A stretch of 64,000 nucleotides of DNA from Euptelea pleiosperma (taxonomy: Eukaryota; Streptophyta; Magnoliopsida; Ranunculales; Eupteleaceae), in contig CM068544.1 in the NCBI GenBank assembly GCA_035048495.1, forward strand, positions 47,021,893 to 47,085,892. The letters run 5' to 3'. The notes beneath the pieces are model-generated. The model did not search any database and was not told where the DNA came from. It saw only the letters and a program-made list of their open reading frames with translations. Below are positions 35,401 through 45,926 of the stretch, in pieces; the stretch's first letter is position 1, and every line of letters starts with the position of its first letter. A program made the position numbers and the translations under genes.

Positions 35401-38087
35401 CAAGCATCTTCTTTCAAGAAGAGGATTACTCTTGACGGAGTGTCTCTAAGACGAATTCTTCTCCAATGATTCTCCATTTGATCGGATTCATCTAAAAGTA
35501 AGTATCTCTATGAACAAACCTTTTGAGATAGAATTCGAAATTATCAAACTTGATTATTTGTGATTAGTACATGAGTGAGTACTCATCAAATTGAGTTGAG
35601 GAAGGTAGAATCCTTGAGAAAATTGTTTCTCTAAAATACTACGGGGCAAGTGTGACTCTCTAGGTAAATCGAGAAATGATTCTCGTATAGATCGAGTTGA
35701 GGATCATAGATCCATGAGAAGAGTACTTCTCTCTAAAAGACTACTGGCCTAGGCTGACTCTCTAGGTGAGCGAGAAGTGGTTCTCGTTAGATTGAGGCTA
35801 AGTGTTATCTTAGTTATGTGATTATTTATTTCAATTAGATATGTTGTAATGCATGATTGAGATAATATAATATTACTCGTGTTGAGTATTGACAGTGGAC
35901 GTAGGAGCGGAGTCGTCAAACCACTATAAATCTATGTCTCATGTGATTGTAAATGTTTGCATACCTTATCTCAGATTTACCCATATATTATTCTGTGGAT
36001 GTTTATTAATTTGGTTGTTTGATCATTTTCCGCCTCGTGTGATTATTAATTTTTAATCTATAAAAAATTCGTAAATAATTAAAAATTGTCCTATTCACCC
36101 CTCTTTAGGACTTTACGTGGTAATAACATGGAATTTCACAGATAGGCTTTAACCTTCAACAAGACTCTTAAGAACATCTTCTTCCTTCCCCTCAAAGATG
36201 CGGCCGTTCCTTCCCCAAAATAAGTAGAATTTAATACCAGCTTTTCACAAAAGTAAGAGAATGTAATATACCAGCTTTTCACAAAAGTAAAAGAATGTAA
36301 TTCGTTCAATGAACAAAGCACAATATGGCAAGTTGAAGTCCACCACTAAGAAAAGAACCATTTAGAAAAAGCAACCTCTTCACATGAACCAAGGGTACTC
36401 CTAGTTTAAAAAGACCAATCAAGTTTTCTTTTATAAGAGTTTTATGTGCTAGTTTTTTCAGCACCGCAATGTACCTGCATACCTGGGGAGCTCATGCTAG
36501 CATCCCCTCAGGGCAAACAATGTACATCACCACCAGAACCAAAATCAAATGGACTCCATTCAAGTACCGTTGTGGTATAATGCAAGTTCCCTTACCGAGT
36601 TAGCAAGAACCTAACATTGTTTACTGCCCTCAAGCATTCTCCAATTTTATTCACCCAATCTGGATAAAATTTATGAACAAGTCCACTCTAAACAGCCAAA
36701 ACTACGGAATTCATGTCAAGTAGTCAAAATGCGAATTATAAACCAAAAAACTTGTTGACCTTGAACTAAACAAATTCCAAATATGGGATGGTAATTTTCT
36801 AATAATAACCATGGCTTCAAGACAGGGGTTCAGCCAGTTCCACAAACAAATGTACTATAAAAAAATGTACAGTTATATGTTTCTTCAGGCATCTTCCCTG
36901 ACTAGCATAGCCTCCAATTATTAGCAAGATCGGTGAATAACATCAGCTCAAAGATCCTAAGAATCAGTTATCAATCAAAATTGGAATACAATGTTTTAGT
37001 AACCATTCTCCATAGGTCCTGAGGCATGGAAATAAGCCTTCAACCACTGAAAACTCAAACTGACAGCTGCAAACAACCTTAAAAATCAAATGATCAAAGT
37101 GTAGATGAGTTTTCCTTTAAATATTCTTCCCTAACAAGGAGTTCCTATAATTTTTTTGCAAAAGATGCTAAAATTTTCAGTTCGGAGATCCCACATGATA
37201 CAGTTATTCATCGGGAAATTATAATAATTAGAAAGAAAAATGTAGGGGTATTATTTCAGAAATTCGAAATTCCACAATGAGAACCTGATTGTCACAAACA
37301 AAATCAGAATAACAAAGCACACAGGCATCAAAGGGACACATCTGACTACCTGTGGATAAGAAAGTGACCAGGACCTGAATATCTGAGAACGCATTTACTA
37401 TAAAAGCATTAAACCCCTATTCAGTTTCCCTCTTGATTGCTCTTCTCTAACAAGGAGTTCCCCCAACTATCAGAAAGAAATGCTTAGTAGCCTCACTTTG
37501 AGATTCTCACGACCCACACTAGTGCAAGAATCTATGATCATCCCCATGGATTACGTTCAGATTATAGTTCGTACATATAAAGACACAATATCAAAGCCAG
37601 GCAATCCACATTGAATCCAAATAAGAGGAATCTGATCATTGACCAAGATGCTAATAACCGAAAAAACAAAAACAACAACAACAACATGATCGATGCATCA
37701 TTTGATAGCCCCAAAGACCAGATACCCAAACCATGTATAAATTCAACAATACTGCTATAAAAGGCATAAGAATTCAATTGGGGTTTCGCTAAATTCCTCG
37801 TTTCCGAGGCGAAATCCTGCAATAATTACCGAAGTAGTAAAAGATTATCGATTTAGGGCAATCAATGATACAACTACCCATCAAGAACTCGTGAATTTGA
37901 ACATAAAAGGATATAGAACTCCAATTTGAGAACTAAAAAACATTAAAAAGAATCGAATTGGACAAATAAGTCACAACGGGGGAAATGAAACCTTCGAAAT
38001 AATGTCTTCGCAGAGAGCGAGATGGGTTTTGCAGTGCTTGCAACTGTAGATTTTGCCTTCCAGATTCGTCACATAGAGCCTACCCAT
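32486..38087 (-). CDS. Yippee-like (YPEL) zinc-binding protein
   Basis: A small conserved eukaryotic protein of the Yippee/Mis18 fold. Its exact plant function is poorly known. Exons on the minus strand are 37992-38087, 34139-34182, 33228-33336, 33088-33143 and 32486-32570; all junctions are GT-AG in phase, giving 129 aa, the family's normal length. Cys16-X2-Cys19 and Cys72-X2-Cys75 are separated by 52 residues, matching the diagnostic C-X2-C-X52-C-X2-C zinc motif. Recognisable segments are [36 protein letters not shown] and the C-terminal [20 protein letters not shown]. Intron 1 is 3.8 kb and carries an LTR-like block. Intron 4 carries a small repeat. The exons are intact. Confidence 0.94.
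32643..33076. repeat. MITE-like repeat in YPEL intron 4
   Basis: The left end AGGGCTGTCACTGGATCGGA pairs with the right end GGTACCAGATCCATTGACAG. The middle is AT-rich with paired ATCGGATC-type motifs. A clear duplication was not found. It ends just 12 bp from exon 4's donor (33,087). Confidence 0.45.
34527..36128 (+). repeat. LTR-like block, copia-type, in YPEL intron 1
   Basis: The block has features of a long plant copia LTR: GGTCGACCGGTC-type repeats at 34,940-35,110, a TATA-like GGCTTATAAATTAGAGCC at about 35,212, and near its right end the phrase CCTATTCACCCCTCTTTAGG, common at copia LTR 3' ends. Candidate ends are TGTCAATCC (34,526) and AATAACA (36,128). No matching 5-bp duplication, primer site or coding region was found. 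It may be a decayed solo LTR. Confidence 0.5.
36235..36302. repeat. Two tandem copies of a 34-bp unit
   Basis: The unit contains ACCAGCTTTTCACAAAAGTA and is repeated once directly in YPEL intron 1. A recent slip or tandem duplication. Confidence 0.6.
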
Positions 38088-38136
38088 CTCTCCTCTCTCT
38101 CAAATTCTCAATCCAACCCTTCTCCCTCCCTCTCTA

Positions 38137-38145
38137 TGTATATAG
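38137..38145 (-). promoter_or_regulatory. TATA-like box of the YPEL gene
   Basis: On the minus strand CTATATACA lies 50 bp before the start codon, followed by CT-rich leader sequence. Spacing implies a very short 5' leader, so either this box is real with a start near 38,110 or transcription starts further upstream. Confidence 0.3.
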
Positions 38146-38534
38146 ATATATCACCGCACAGAGAGATCCACACTTATCTTCCTCCTTTCCCTTAAAATCA
38201 CGACAAAAGCAATCTCTGTAAAAGAAAGAAAAAACCCAGAAGAAACCAATCAATTTTTTTAAATCCAAATGCACATTTGGACCAAAATAATACAGAGAGA
38301 CTGAGAGGACTCAAAAGTTGATGATCTCACCTGCAGATACGAGAAACGCTAGCGCAATTACACGCGCTGCAATCACGCGCCTATTTTATTGGGCCACCCC
38401 CAACAAAAGAAAATTTTCTGATACAAGCTTCTTTCATATAAATTTGATAGAAGTACTTTCGAATATCGCCACGTATACAAAAGACACAAAAAAAAAAAAA
38501 AAAAAATAGTGTACTGAGTTTGGTGGAAAACTCT

Positions 38535-39110
38535 AAAAAAAATGCTACGTGGCACATTCTTTTGGGCCCTTATGAATGAATGGCCCATCCCTTGAAGGAC
38601 CTACATACCAAAAATCGGGATGATTGATTTCTAGCCATTGGATTTGAGAATGGAACACATTTCTGGTATGTTCATGAAAGGAATGCTCAAATCCAACGGT
38701 TAGAAATGACCAGGCTATTTTTGGTGTGTAGGTGATTGAACATATGAGTCAAGAGCCCAAGATTGTGCCACGTGATCGTTTTGGGTCCTTATGAATCTAG
38801 TGAATGTCAGCATAGCACTTACAACCACCTTGGTAGATATAGACACCAAGAATCACCCTGATGAGTAATCTTTAACCATTAGATTTTAGTGCTTTTTAAG
38901 GCGTTCTTATAGCCGTTGAATTCAACCATTTTTTTATGTACTAAAACCAACGGCTAAAAATTATCAAACAAGCTGATTTTTCATCCAAAATGTCTACTAA
39001 GGGGTGATCTAAACATCCGTGAGGTCAGTGGGCCCAGATGGCAGTACCTAAAATGCGCTTCCGCATTTGAAAAGATTTCAGCTATACCTTAACATCACGT
39101 CCCTTTCTTT
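38535..39110. repeat. Two adjacent foldback MITEs upstream of YPEL
   Basis: The first (about 38,545-38,790) starts with GTGGCACATTCTTTTGGGCC and ends with mirrored sequence before GTGCCACGTGATCG. The second (about 38,800-39,106) shares arms with 15,597: its right end reads CGCTTCCGCATTTGAAAAG and then TAACATCACGTCCC. Duplications were not resolved. Confidence 0.5.
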
Positions 39111-39287
39111 TTGGATAATCTGTCATCTCATCTCTGGCATCCAAAATGTGAATAGATGGTCCTCAATCCTTATCGCGAAAAAAAGTTTGCCCTCTTGCGT
39201 TGTGAAGGGTCGTGATGGAGAAAAGTTTTGAAGCAGTGCACTTTTTAAGCAGCGAAGCAGTGGCCAATCACATGGCGCCATAATCCA

Positions 39288-39482
39288 AGGTTTAAAGGGA
39301 ACCGTTATAACAGTATAACGGACTGGGGGCCTTACCGTTTTTCCGTTATAACGAAAAAAACGCTCAGGGGCAAAAACGGAAAAAAATGGTGCAGAAATTC
39401 AAAATTTAAATTTCAAAATTTCAAAAATGGAAATTAACGAAAAAAAATGGAATATAACGGAAAATAAAACTGGAATTGATAG
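39288..39482. repeat. hAT-type element fragment, CCGTTATAAC family
   Basis: It begins CCAAGGTTTAAAGGGAACCG and continues with the CCGTTATAAC and GGGGCCTTACCGTTTTTCCG blocks. The matching right terminus is not seen nearby, so it is truncated or interrupted by the next element. Confidence 0.5.
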
Positions 39483-39656
39483 ATAACATGCCCTTAAAAT
39501 ATTCAATTATGTTGACCATTTGACTAGTCGCCAAGGTTTAATGTGGACCGTTTCAACAAAAAGATTACATCAACGGCCATTGTTTTTTCCATTACAAATA
39601 CCTTTTTCGTGAAAGAAAAAACATTTTTTTTAACCATGAATAAGTCTTTTTTTTTT

Positions 39657-40578
39657 GGGAATTTTTGACATACCCCCCCAATGTTATCTTTGAAATTTGA
39701 CATACCCCCTCACACTTTGAAATAGCTGACATACCCCCCTATGACTTTGTCCAAGGTCAGTTGACTAATGTTGACCCGAGTTGCCTATAATATTTTACAT
39801 TTAAAGACAGAAATACCCTTGTCTTCAACCATGGAACAAGGGTTTGGATCAAAATCAAACCCCCAAATCAAATGGATGTGGTGGACGGCAAGCAAAGAGA
39901 TACCAATGGGTTAGTTGTTCATCACCGGAGACCAACCCACCGGAGTCTCATACCGGTCATTCACCACTCCGGCGAAAATTAAAAAATCCATTGATATCCG
40001 GAGTTTTACTCTTTTTTTTTTTTTGGGGGAACACCAACTTTGAAAAAAAAAAAAACTTCTAGGACTGAAGTGGCATTGTAATACAAATATTAAGCTCTAA
40101 ACCTTTTCTTGGTATCTCAACTAGCATTGGGGTGATTACAACAAAAAAAAAAACTAGTATTGGGTATTCCCACTCCATATATTGATTGGATATTTTTGAA
40201 CAATAATAGGTAGGAGATCATCCATTTTCAAGCTAAAATTGGATGGGAAATACAAGCTTGAGCCTATGGTCGGACAACCCAAAGATTTTTTTAATTTTAG
40301 TCGGAGTGATGGATGACCGGCATGAGACTCTGGTCATTTGATTTGGCTTGCCATACACCATAGCCATTTGATTTGGGGGTTTGATTTTGGTCCAAACCCT
40401 TGTTCCAAGGTTGAAGACAAGGGTATTTTTATATTTTAATGTAAAATATGCTGGTCAACTCGGGTCAACATTGGTCAACTAACCATGGACCAAGTCATAG
40501 GGGGTATGTCAGCTTTTTCAAAGTGTGGGGGGTATGTCAAATTTCAAAGATAACATGGGGGGTATGTCAAAAATTCCC
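39657..40578. mobile_element. GACATACCCCC-family MITE, second full copy
   Basis: It starts GGGAATTTTTGACATACCCC and ends GGGGTATGTCAAAAATTCCC. It is inserted in a poly-T tract, with T9 on both sides. Inner arms are mirrored, including GGTCAACTCGGGTCAACA on the right. It is the best-preserved copy of the three. Confidence 0.75.
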
Positions 40579-41156
40579 TTTTTTTTTTAAATATTATAAT
40601 AAAAGTTTCTGACCATGTTTTAACTCAGGTGACTGATTTGACCCCATTATAACAGCCATTAAAATATAACGGTGAGACCGTTATAACAGGTTATTTACAA
40701 CCAAGGTTTAAAAGGAGCCATTATAACGGACTGGGGCTGAAAAATTGTGCTGGAATTTAAATTCTGAAATTTCAAATTTTGAAAAACAGAAAATAACAGC
40801 TGTTTTTTTGCAAAAGTTTCTAGAAAACAACAGTCGTTATTTTTATTACAACGGAAAATAACAGCCTTTATTTTCTGGGCGTTTTAACAGTACATAAAGT
40901 ACCGGGGTAGGTCCGAATCTGTTATAACTGTCATTATTTCTATTATAACGGCCATTTTTTAAAACATAATATTACCATTACGTTAGTTATAACGGATATC
41001 AAATTATCAAAGTAAAAAGAGGGTCAAAATATTAATACTTTATTAGTTTTTTAATTCGTTTTTCAATATAACAGATAACGGACAAAATTACTTTTTTGTA
41101 CGAGTACTGCGGAAAACAACGACCATTATAACGTAAAGAAGTCTGGCGCTTCTTTA
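40579..41156. repeat. CCGTTATAAC-rich repeat debris
   Basis: Several fragments related to the hAT-type CCGTTATAAC family, in mixed orientation, with CAACCAAGGTTTAAAAGGAGCC at about 40,701. No intact termini or duplications were found, and no gene. Confidence 0.4.
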
Positions 41157-41905
41157 GGAGTAAAACTTTGATGACAGGGCCAATATGAGCCACGTGGTGC
41201 ACTCTTCGAGAACTCGAACCGTATGGATGTTTTTCCAATCCCTAGGTAGAACTACTAACCAAAAATCAGATGGAAAAAGATGTAACAAGGTATGCCTGAA
41301 ACTGTTCATTTGCGGAAGCGGCATTTTTGGTAGTCACCGCTGCCGTCTGGGCCCACTGACCGCTTGGATGTTTATCTCACCCCTTGGTGGATATACATAC
41401 CAAAAATCACCTTGATTGGTAATATATAACCATTAGATTTTAACACTTTTTAGCACCATTTAAGGCATTCTTAGAGCCGTTGAATACAACCATCGTTTGA
41501 GTACTAAAACCAACGGTTAAAACTCATTAAACAATCTGATTTTTTGTATGAATTAAAGGGTGGGCTAAACATCCATGCGGTCAGTGGGCCCAGATGGCAG
41601 TGGTGACTACCAAAAATGCCGCTTCCGCAAATGAAAAGATCTCAGGTATACCTTGTTACATCACGACCCAAATCAGATTGATTAGTGATTTCAATCTTTT
41701 GGATCTTTGTACCTTAAATAATGGTCAATAATGCTCAAATTCCCATGATTAAAATCAACCCATGAAAATGATTCCAATCCAACGTCTAGAAATCACTAAT
41801 CAGGCTGATTTTGGTTTGTAGGTCTATCTAAGGATTGACCAAGCATCCATACGGTCAGTCATCTAAGAGTGCCACGTGGCTCATATTGCGCCCTGTCATC
41901 CGGAT
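41157..41905. mobile_element. GAGTAAAA-family MITE split by a nested MITE
   Basis: The outer element starts GGAGTAAAACTTTGATGACA and ends around GAGTGCCACGTGGCTCATATTG and CCCTGTCATC. The outer arms match 62,211. It is interrupted at 41,272-41,669. Confidence 0.6.
41272..41669. mobile_element. Nested Mutator-type MITE
   Basis: Perfect 9-bp duplication AAATCAGAT at 41,263-41,271 and 41,670-41,678. It contains mirrored GCGGAAGCGGCATTTTTGG arms, and the right end TTACATCACGACCC is identical to that at 15,996. It is inserted into an older MITE. Confidence 0.8.
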
Positions 41906-42359
41906 GACGGTAATAATGTCAGGGTGTTGGAACTTTTTTAAACCATACTAGTACCATCCTAAGTGCAACCCCCGGAAATGGGTGGTTCCATCCATAGTTA
42001 GCAAGTCGGTATAGGGCACAGATTTGAAATAGGAAAAGTTCGAGTTTAATTCGGTTTCGAGATAAAAAAAATTCGGTCATTGTTGAAATGTTACATTCGT
42101 TTAGCCTTAAAAGCCTGAATTTAACCAATTTTTTTATTTTATACGGCCATTTAATACATTTTTATCTTAAAAAAACTCAAAATTCGTGTATTAAACGTGA
42201 GTAATACGTGTTTTATTTGTAGGTCTTAAAATTAGTAATTTTTTATTTTATACGGAAGTATCAAAAAATAAAAAATTCGGGTATTAAACGCGAATTTACT
42301 AACTTCCATCTCACTGCATTTGGAGCGTTCTTTGATGGAGAATTCTGTATCAAAATTTC

Positions 42360-42689
42360 GATGCAGAAGTCCCTCAAATTGCCACGTAGTACTCTTTCGG
42401 GTCCACTGGCCATTGAATGTTTGGCCCACAACTTGGTGGACCTACACCAAAAATCAGAGTTATTGGTAATTTCTAACCGTAGTATTCAGCACAATTTTTC
42501 ATCATGGCCTTCATGAACAGGCCTATGGGTTGGTTCAAAGCCCATGATGAAAAAGCTCTCAAATCCAATGGTTAGAAATCACCAATCACACATTTTTTGG
42601 TGTGTAGATCCACCAAGGTGTAGGCCAAACATTCAGGGGGTGCAGTGGGCCCAAAAGTGTACTACGTGGGAATTTGAGGGACTTCTGCA
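42360..42689. mobile_element. Foldback MITE
   Basis: Left end GATGCAGAAGTCCCTCAAAT and right end, its inverse, ATTTGAGGGACTTCTGCATC. Arms contain mirrored ACGTAGTAC and TTTGGCCCAC blocks. AT-rich flanks look duplicated but degenerate. Confidence 0.65.
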
Positions 42690-42959
42690 TCAAATTTTTT
42701 ATGCAAAATTCTGTACCCTAGATTTTTCCCTGCAGTTGAGCCGTCAACTACAACCATAGACCCTAAATATGATCTGTAAGCTAAAAAAAGTTAGCTTTCT
42801 CAATTTGTCACTTTGCCCATTATACTTTTCTTGCAGCATAATCCAAGTGTACACAGATTCTTCCAGTTAAGCAAGCTATTCTCTATCCATCTAGAGAGAT
42901 TAAGAATCAAAACTAAATGCCAATTAATATCTCAAAAATTGAGGAGAGAAATAAAAGAA

Positions 42960-43074
42960 TTCAGAATTGACCACCAAGAAAGAATAGAACATCAGAAAGA
43001 TTGGCATTTTGCGAGGAGAAAAAAAAAAATTCAGAATTGACCACCAAGAAAGAATAGAGTATCTGATAGATTGG
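42960..43074. repeat. 70-bp tandem duplication near IMP2 3' end
   Basis: TTCAGAATTGACCACCAAGA recurs at 42,960 and 43,030, followed by matching AAGAATAGA and AGATTGGCAT segments. It lies just downstream of the protease gene stop codon (minus strand), so it may be in the 3' UTR. Confidence 0.65.
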
Positions 43075-43224
43075 CATGGTTACGGCAGCGAAAGGCAGAG
43101 CTCTTGCAGTTTACTCACAGTGTTGACATCACCATCCAATTGGAGAATGCTGGCTTGGTGAACGCATAACAGGAAGAAAGTTTGTCTGCCCTAGACACAC
43201 GAAAACCATGAATGAAGTGAAGAA

Positions 43225-45926
43225 TCAGTATGGCAGAAGTCTCCCTTGTGGCACTCTTCTCTCCACTTCACCTACTCTCTTAGGAGGCCAGACTATATGG
43301 GTCACCCTCCCTTGAATTAAACCCAATGGAATCTGCAACAATAGAAGTAAATGTCAGTTAGGACATGTTTGATTTCCCGGGAAAATACATCTGATAGGAC
43401 TGTTTGATTGCACCTGAAAAAATATGCAATTTTCAACTATGTGAGAAAATAAGGGTGGATTCTCATGGAAACCAATTCTCACCTACGTGGAAAGGAAATG
43501 AATTCCAGGCTTGGGTGGGAAAAATCCCGTTATTTCGGGAAATTTTTCCTACATTAAAATGGCTATCAAACAAGAGAAACTTATATTTCCCTGAGAAAAT
43601 GTGATTTTCCCATTGGAAAATTGGCGATCAAACAAGCCCTTAAGGTGTTAAAACTAGTGTAATCATCTTACTATGCTATGTAACAAGGATGCCATTTAAG
43701 AATTAATGCTCTGTTTGGGAAATAATTCTTATCAAATGTCTCGTTTCCATGATAGACTATTTACAGAACTTTGATGTCTACCAACTCATCCAATCGTTGT
43801 CTTTATATTGTCTATGTAAAAGAAATAACATTATTTTCTGAAGTATGCTACATGTCTATGTTGAGTTTGACAGGATGGGTGTGCAGGTGCTTAGTATCCG
43901 TGACTAGTACACACGACTATTCCAAATTTATACAGCTACTATGAATAGCACATGCCAGCTATTGTTATTAATTATTCCGAAGAATTGAGACAATTCTCTA
44001 GATCCCCACTTCCAGAGTGTGTGTGTGTGTGTTCAACTTTCATCACATGGGCACTTGGTGTTAAGAGTAGCGTACTGGGCCAAAAGATCTTGAATCCAAG
44101 CTAGAAGCTGAATTGTCCCCTTCTACCCAGCAATGCCCTTCTGGAATCTTCAAGGTATCATATGAATGAGGGCCTCTGATCCAGTCGCCTGGCAAGGCAA
44201 TCAATCTCTTTATATTCTTCTCTTTGTGGTTACTCGGGGACCTGCAAATTATTGGAAAGTGTAGCACAAGCAGATGTAATAATTTTAAGAGTAGTCAGTT
44301 CATGAACATGCAGAAGCTACATCATCCACATTTCCATATTCTTAAAAGTCTGAATTTAGTGGAGAACTATCTATTACTGATGCAGAATCGCATCGATATA
44401 CATAGTACACACAGTCATCACTCTAAAACATCCAAATGTTAGGTAATCACCTAGGAGGATTGGTTGCAGCCTAAAATCATGTCATTCGAAGATCCTAACC
44501 ATATGGGCAATGGTCCAAAGCAAATGCAACTAAGAAAAATGCACTGTTCAACCAGTTATGATCATTCCAACAGTGTGGATTATGGACGGGGGCCAAACTG
44601 AAAAGAGGTTGGCTACATTAGGTCAGTCTGGCTTGATGAGTATGTGGCCACAGTTAGAGATTCACATTACAATAGAAATAATCTACTTTGGCATATTTTT
44701 CAATAATATTATAATATAGAGTTGGGATATTCTGACACGGACATTTTGACACGGCTGTGGGGCCCACATGGAGATGAGTCGTGGCCTGATTTTCATGAGG
44801 ATAATGAAGAGATCATCCTCACCAAAAATCAGTCCATTTCGAAATTTCTAACCTACCATCTAATGTAATGGTGATACTTAGGGTCTGGATTTTTCAACCT
44901 GCAATCCACTTTCATAGGGCTAGAAATGTCAGAATAGGCTGATGTTTTGTGAGAAGATCTTCATGGTGAGGAGAACATCACCAAAAACCATCCCTTGAAT
45001 CATCTCCATGTGAATCCCACAAAGGAGTGTCAAAATATCCATTAGTGGGGAAGTGTTAGCCATGTAAGTCACATGTTATGGAAGATATGAGGCCATCTGC
45101 CAGTGAATGATTCCCGATCCAGTCGACTGGAACGATACTTATGTTTATGCTTCAAGATCATCCCTTCTTACTCGTATTGGTGGGGCCACAAGGAGATCAT
45201 GTTGGACAATTGAATCGTCCAATGAGTTGTCCTCAGACTCCTCACCATGGTGATGATCCTCGCCAAAAATAGTCCATTCTAACCGTCCATATTAAGTAAC
45301 AGTTCGATTGAAAGGTCCAGAATTTTCAACTTCAAGTCAACTTTCACAGGATTACGAATGCTAAAATAGCCTGAATTTTCGTAAGGATGGTCTCCACGGT
45401 ATGGACGGCTCACTGGATGAGTATATGGTTTGAGTTTTCAACATGATCTTCATGTGTGCCCCACCAATGGGAGTAAGAATAGGGAAATCTTTGCTATGTA
45501 TCTAAATGGTTCTTAACTGAGCTGAAAAGCTGCCCGTGCGGTAGTGAGAAGTAAATTTACCGAAAGACTATCACGTCGCCATGTGAAAACTTGTACTTCT
45601 CAAGGCAAAATTTCTCCACCAAAACACAGTCATCTGTAGCCAAACCACTAATCAGTGCACTTGACTGTTAACGCATTGAGGCACCACAGTTTGTTCAAAC
45701 TTTCTTGAAGTTTACCATAATTTTGGCTAACCAATCAGAATATGGATAAAAAGGGCTTACCTGTCAATGATCCCAGAAAGGTATTGGTGCCAGGATTGAA
45801 TGTGGGATGCATGGAGAGACCACGCACGGGAGCAATACTAGCATATCGGTCTGAAATGGTGAGCCCTATCAGTCCAGCAGTTAAAGATTTCTTTGTGAAA
45901 TCCCACAGAAAACTCCGAGTTCCCAT
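43225..45926 (-). CDS. Mitochondrial inner membrane protease subunit 2
   Basis: A type I signal-peptidase-like Ser/Lys protease that trims bipartite presequences on the intermembrane-space face of the inner mitochondrial membrane; it partners subunit 1. Exons on the minus strand are 45761-45926, 45561-45633, 44076-44241 and 43225-43332, all GT-AG in phase, giving 170 aa (Arabidopsis homologue about 154). The predicted nucleophile is Ser38 in RGLSMHPTFNP, the general base Lys91 in NIKRLIALPGDW, and the conserved box EGDNSASSLDSRSFGP follows. Residues 13-32 form a short hydrophobic anchor. The C-terminus is longer than in Arabidopsis. An in-frame ATG 24 bp upstream was rejected because the homologue starts MGTR. 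Introns 2 and 3 hold MITEs. Confidence 0.93.
43361..43639. mobile_element. PIF/Harbinger-like MITE in IMP2 intron 3
   Basis: Starts GGACATGTTTGATTTCCC; the right end read inversely starts GGGCTTGTTTGATCGCC. TTA flanks both ends (43,358-43,360 and 43,640-43,642). The interior is rich in mirrored GGGAAAA and TTTTCCC motifs. It starts 28 bp inside the exon-4 acceptor. Confidence 0.65.
44715..45060. repeat. Foldback MITE in IMP2 intron 2
   Basis: Left end around GATATTCTGACACGGACATTTTGACAC; right end around GTGTCAAAATATCC. Inner arms show the GATCATCCTCACCAAAAATC block and its mirror, as at 28.0, 28.6 and 61.0 kb. The duplication is unclear. Confidence 0.5.
45160..45495. repeat. Second foldback MITE in IMP2 intron 2
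   Basis: TCCCTTCTTACTCGTATTGG at the left pairs with CCAATGGGAGTAAGAATAGG at the right, next to mirrored GTGGGGC blocks. It ends about 65 bp before the exon-2 boundary. Confidence 0.55.
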
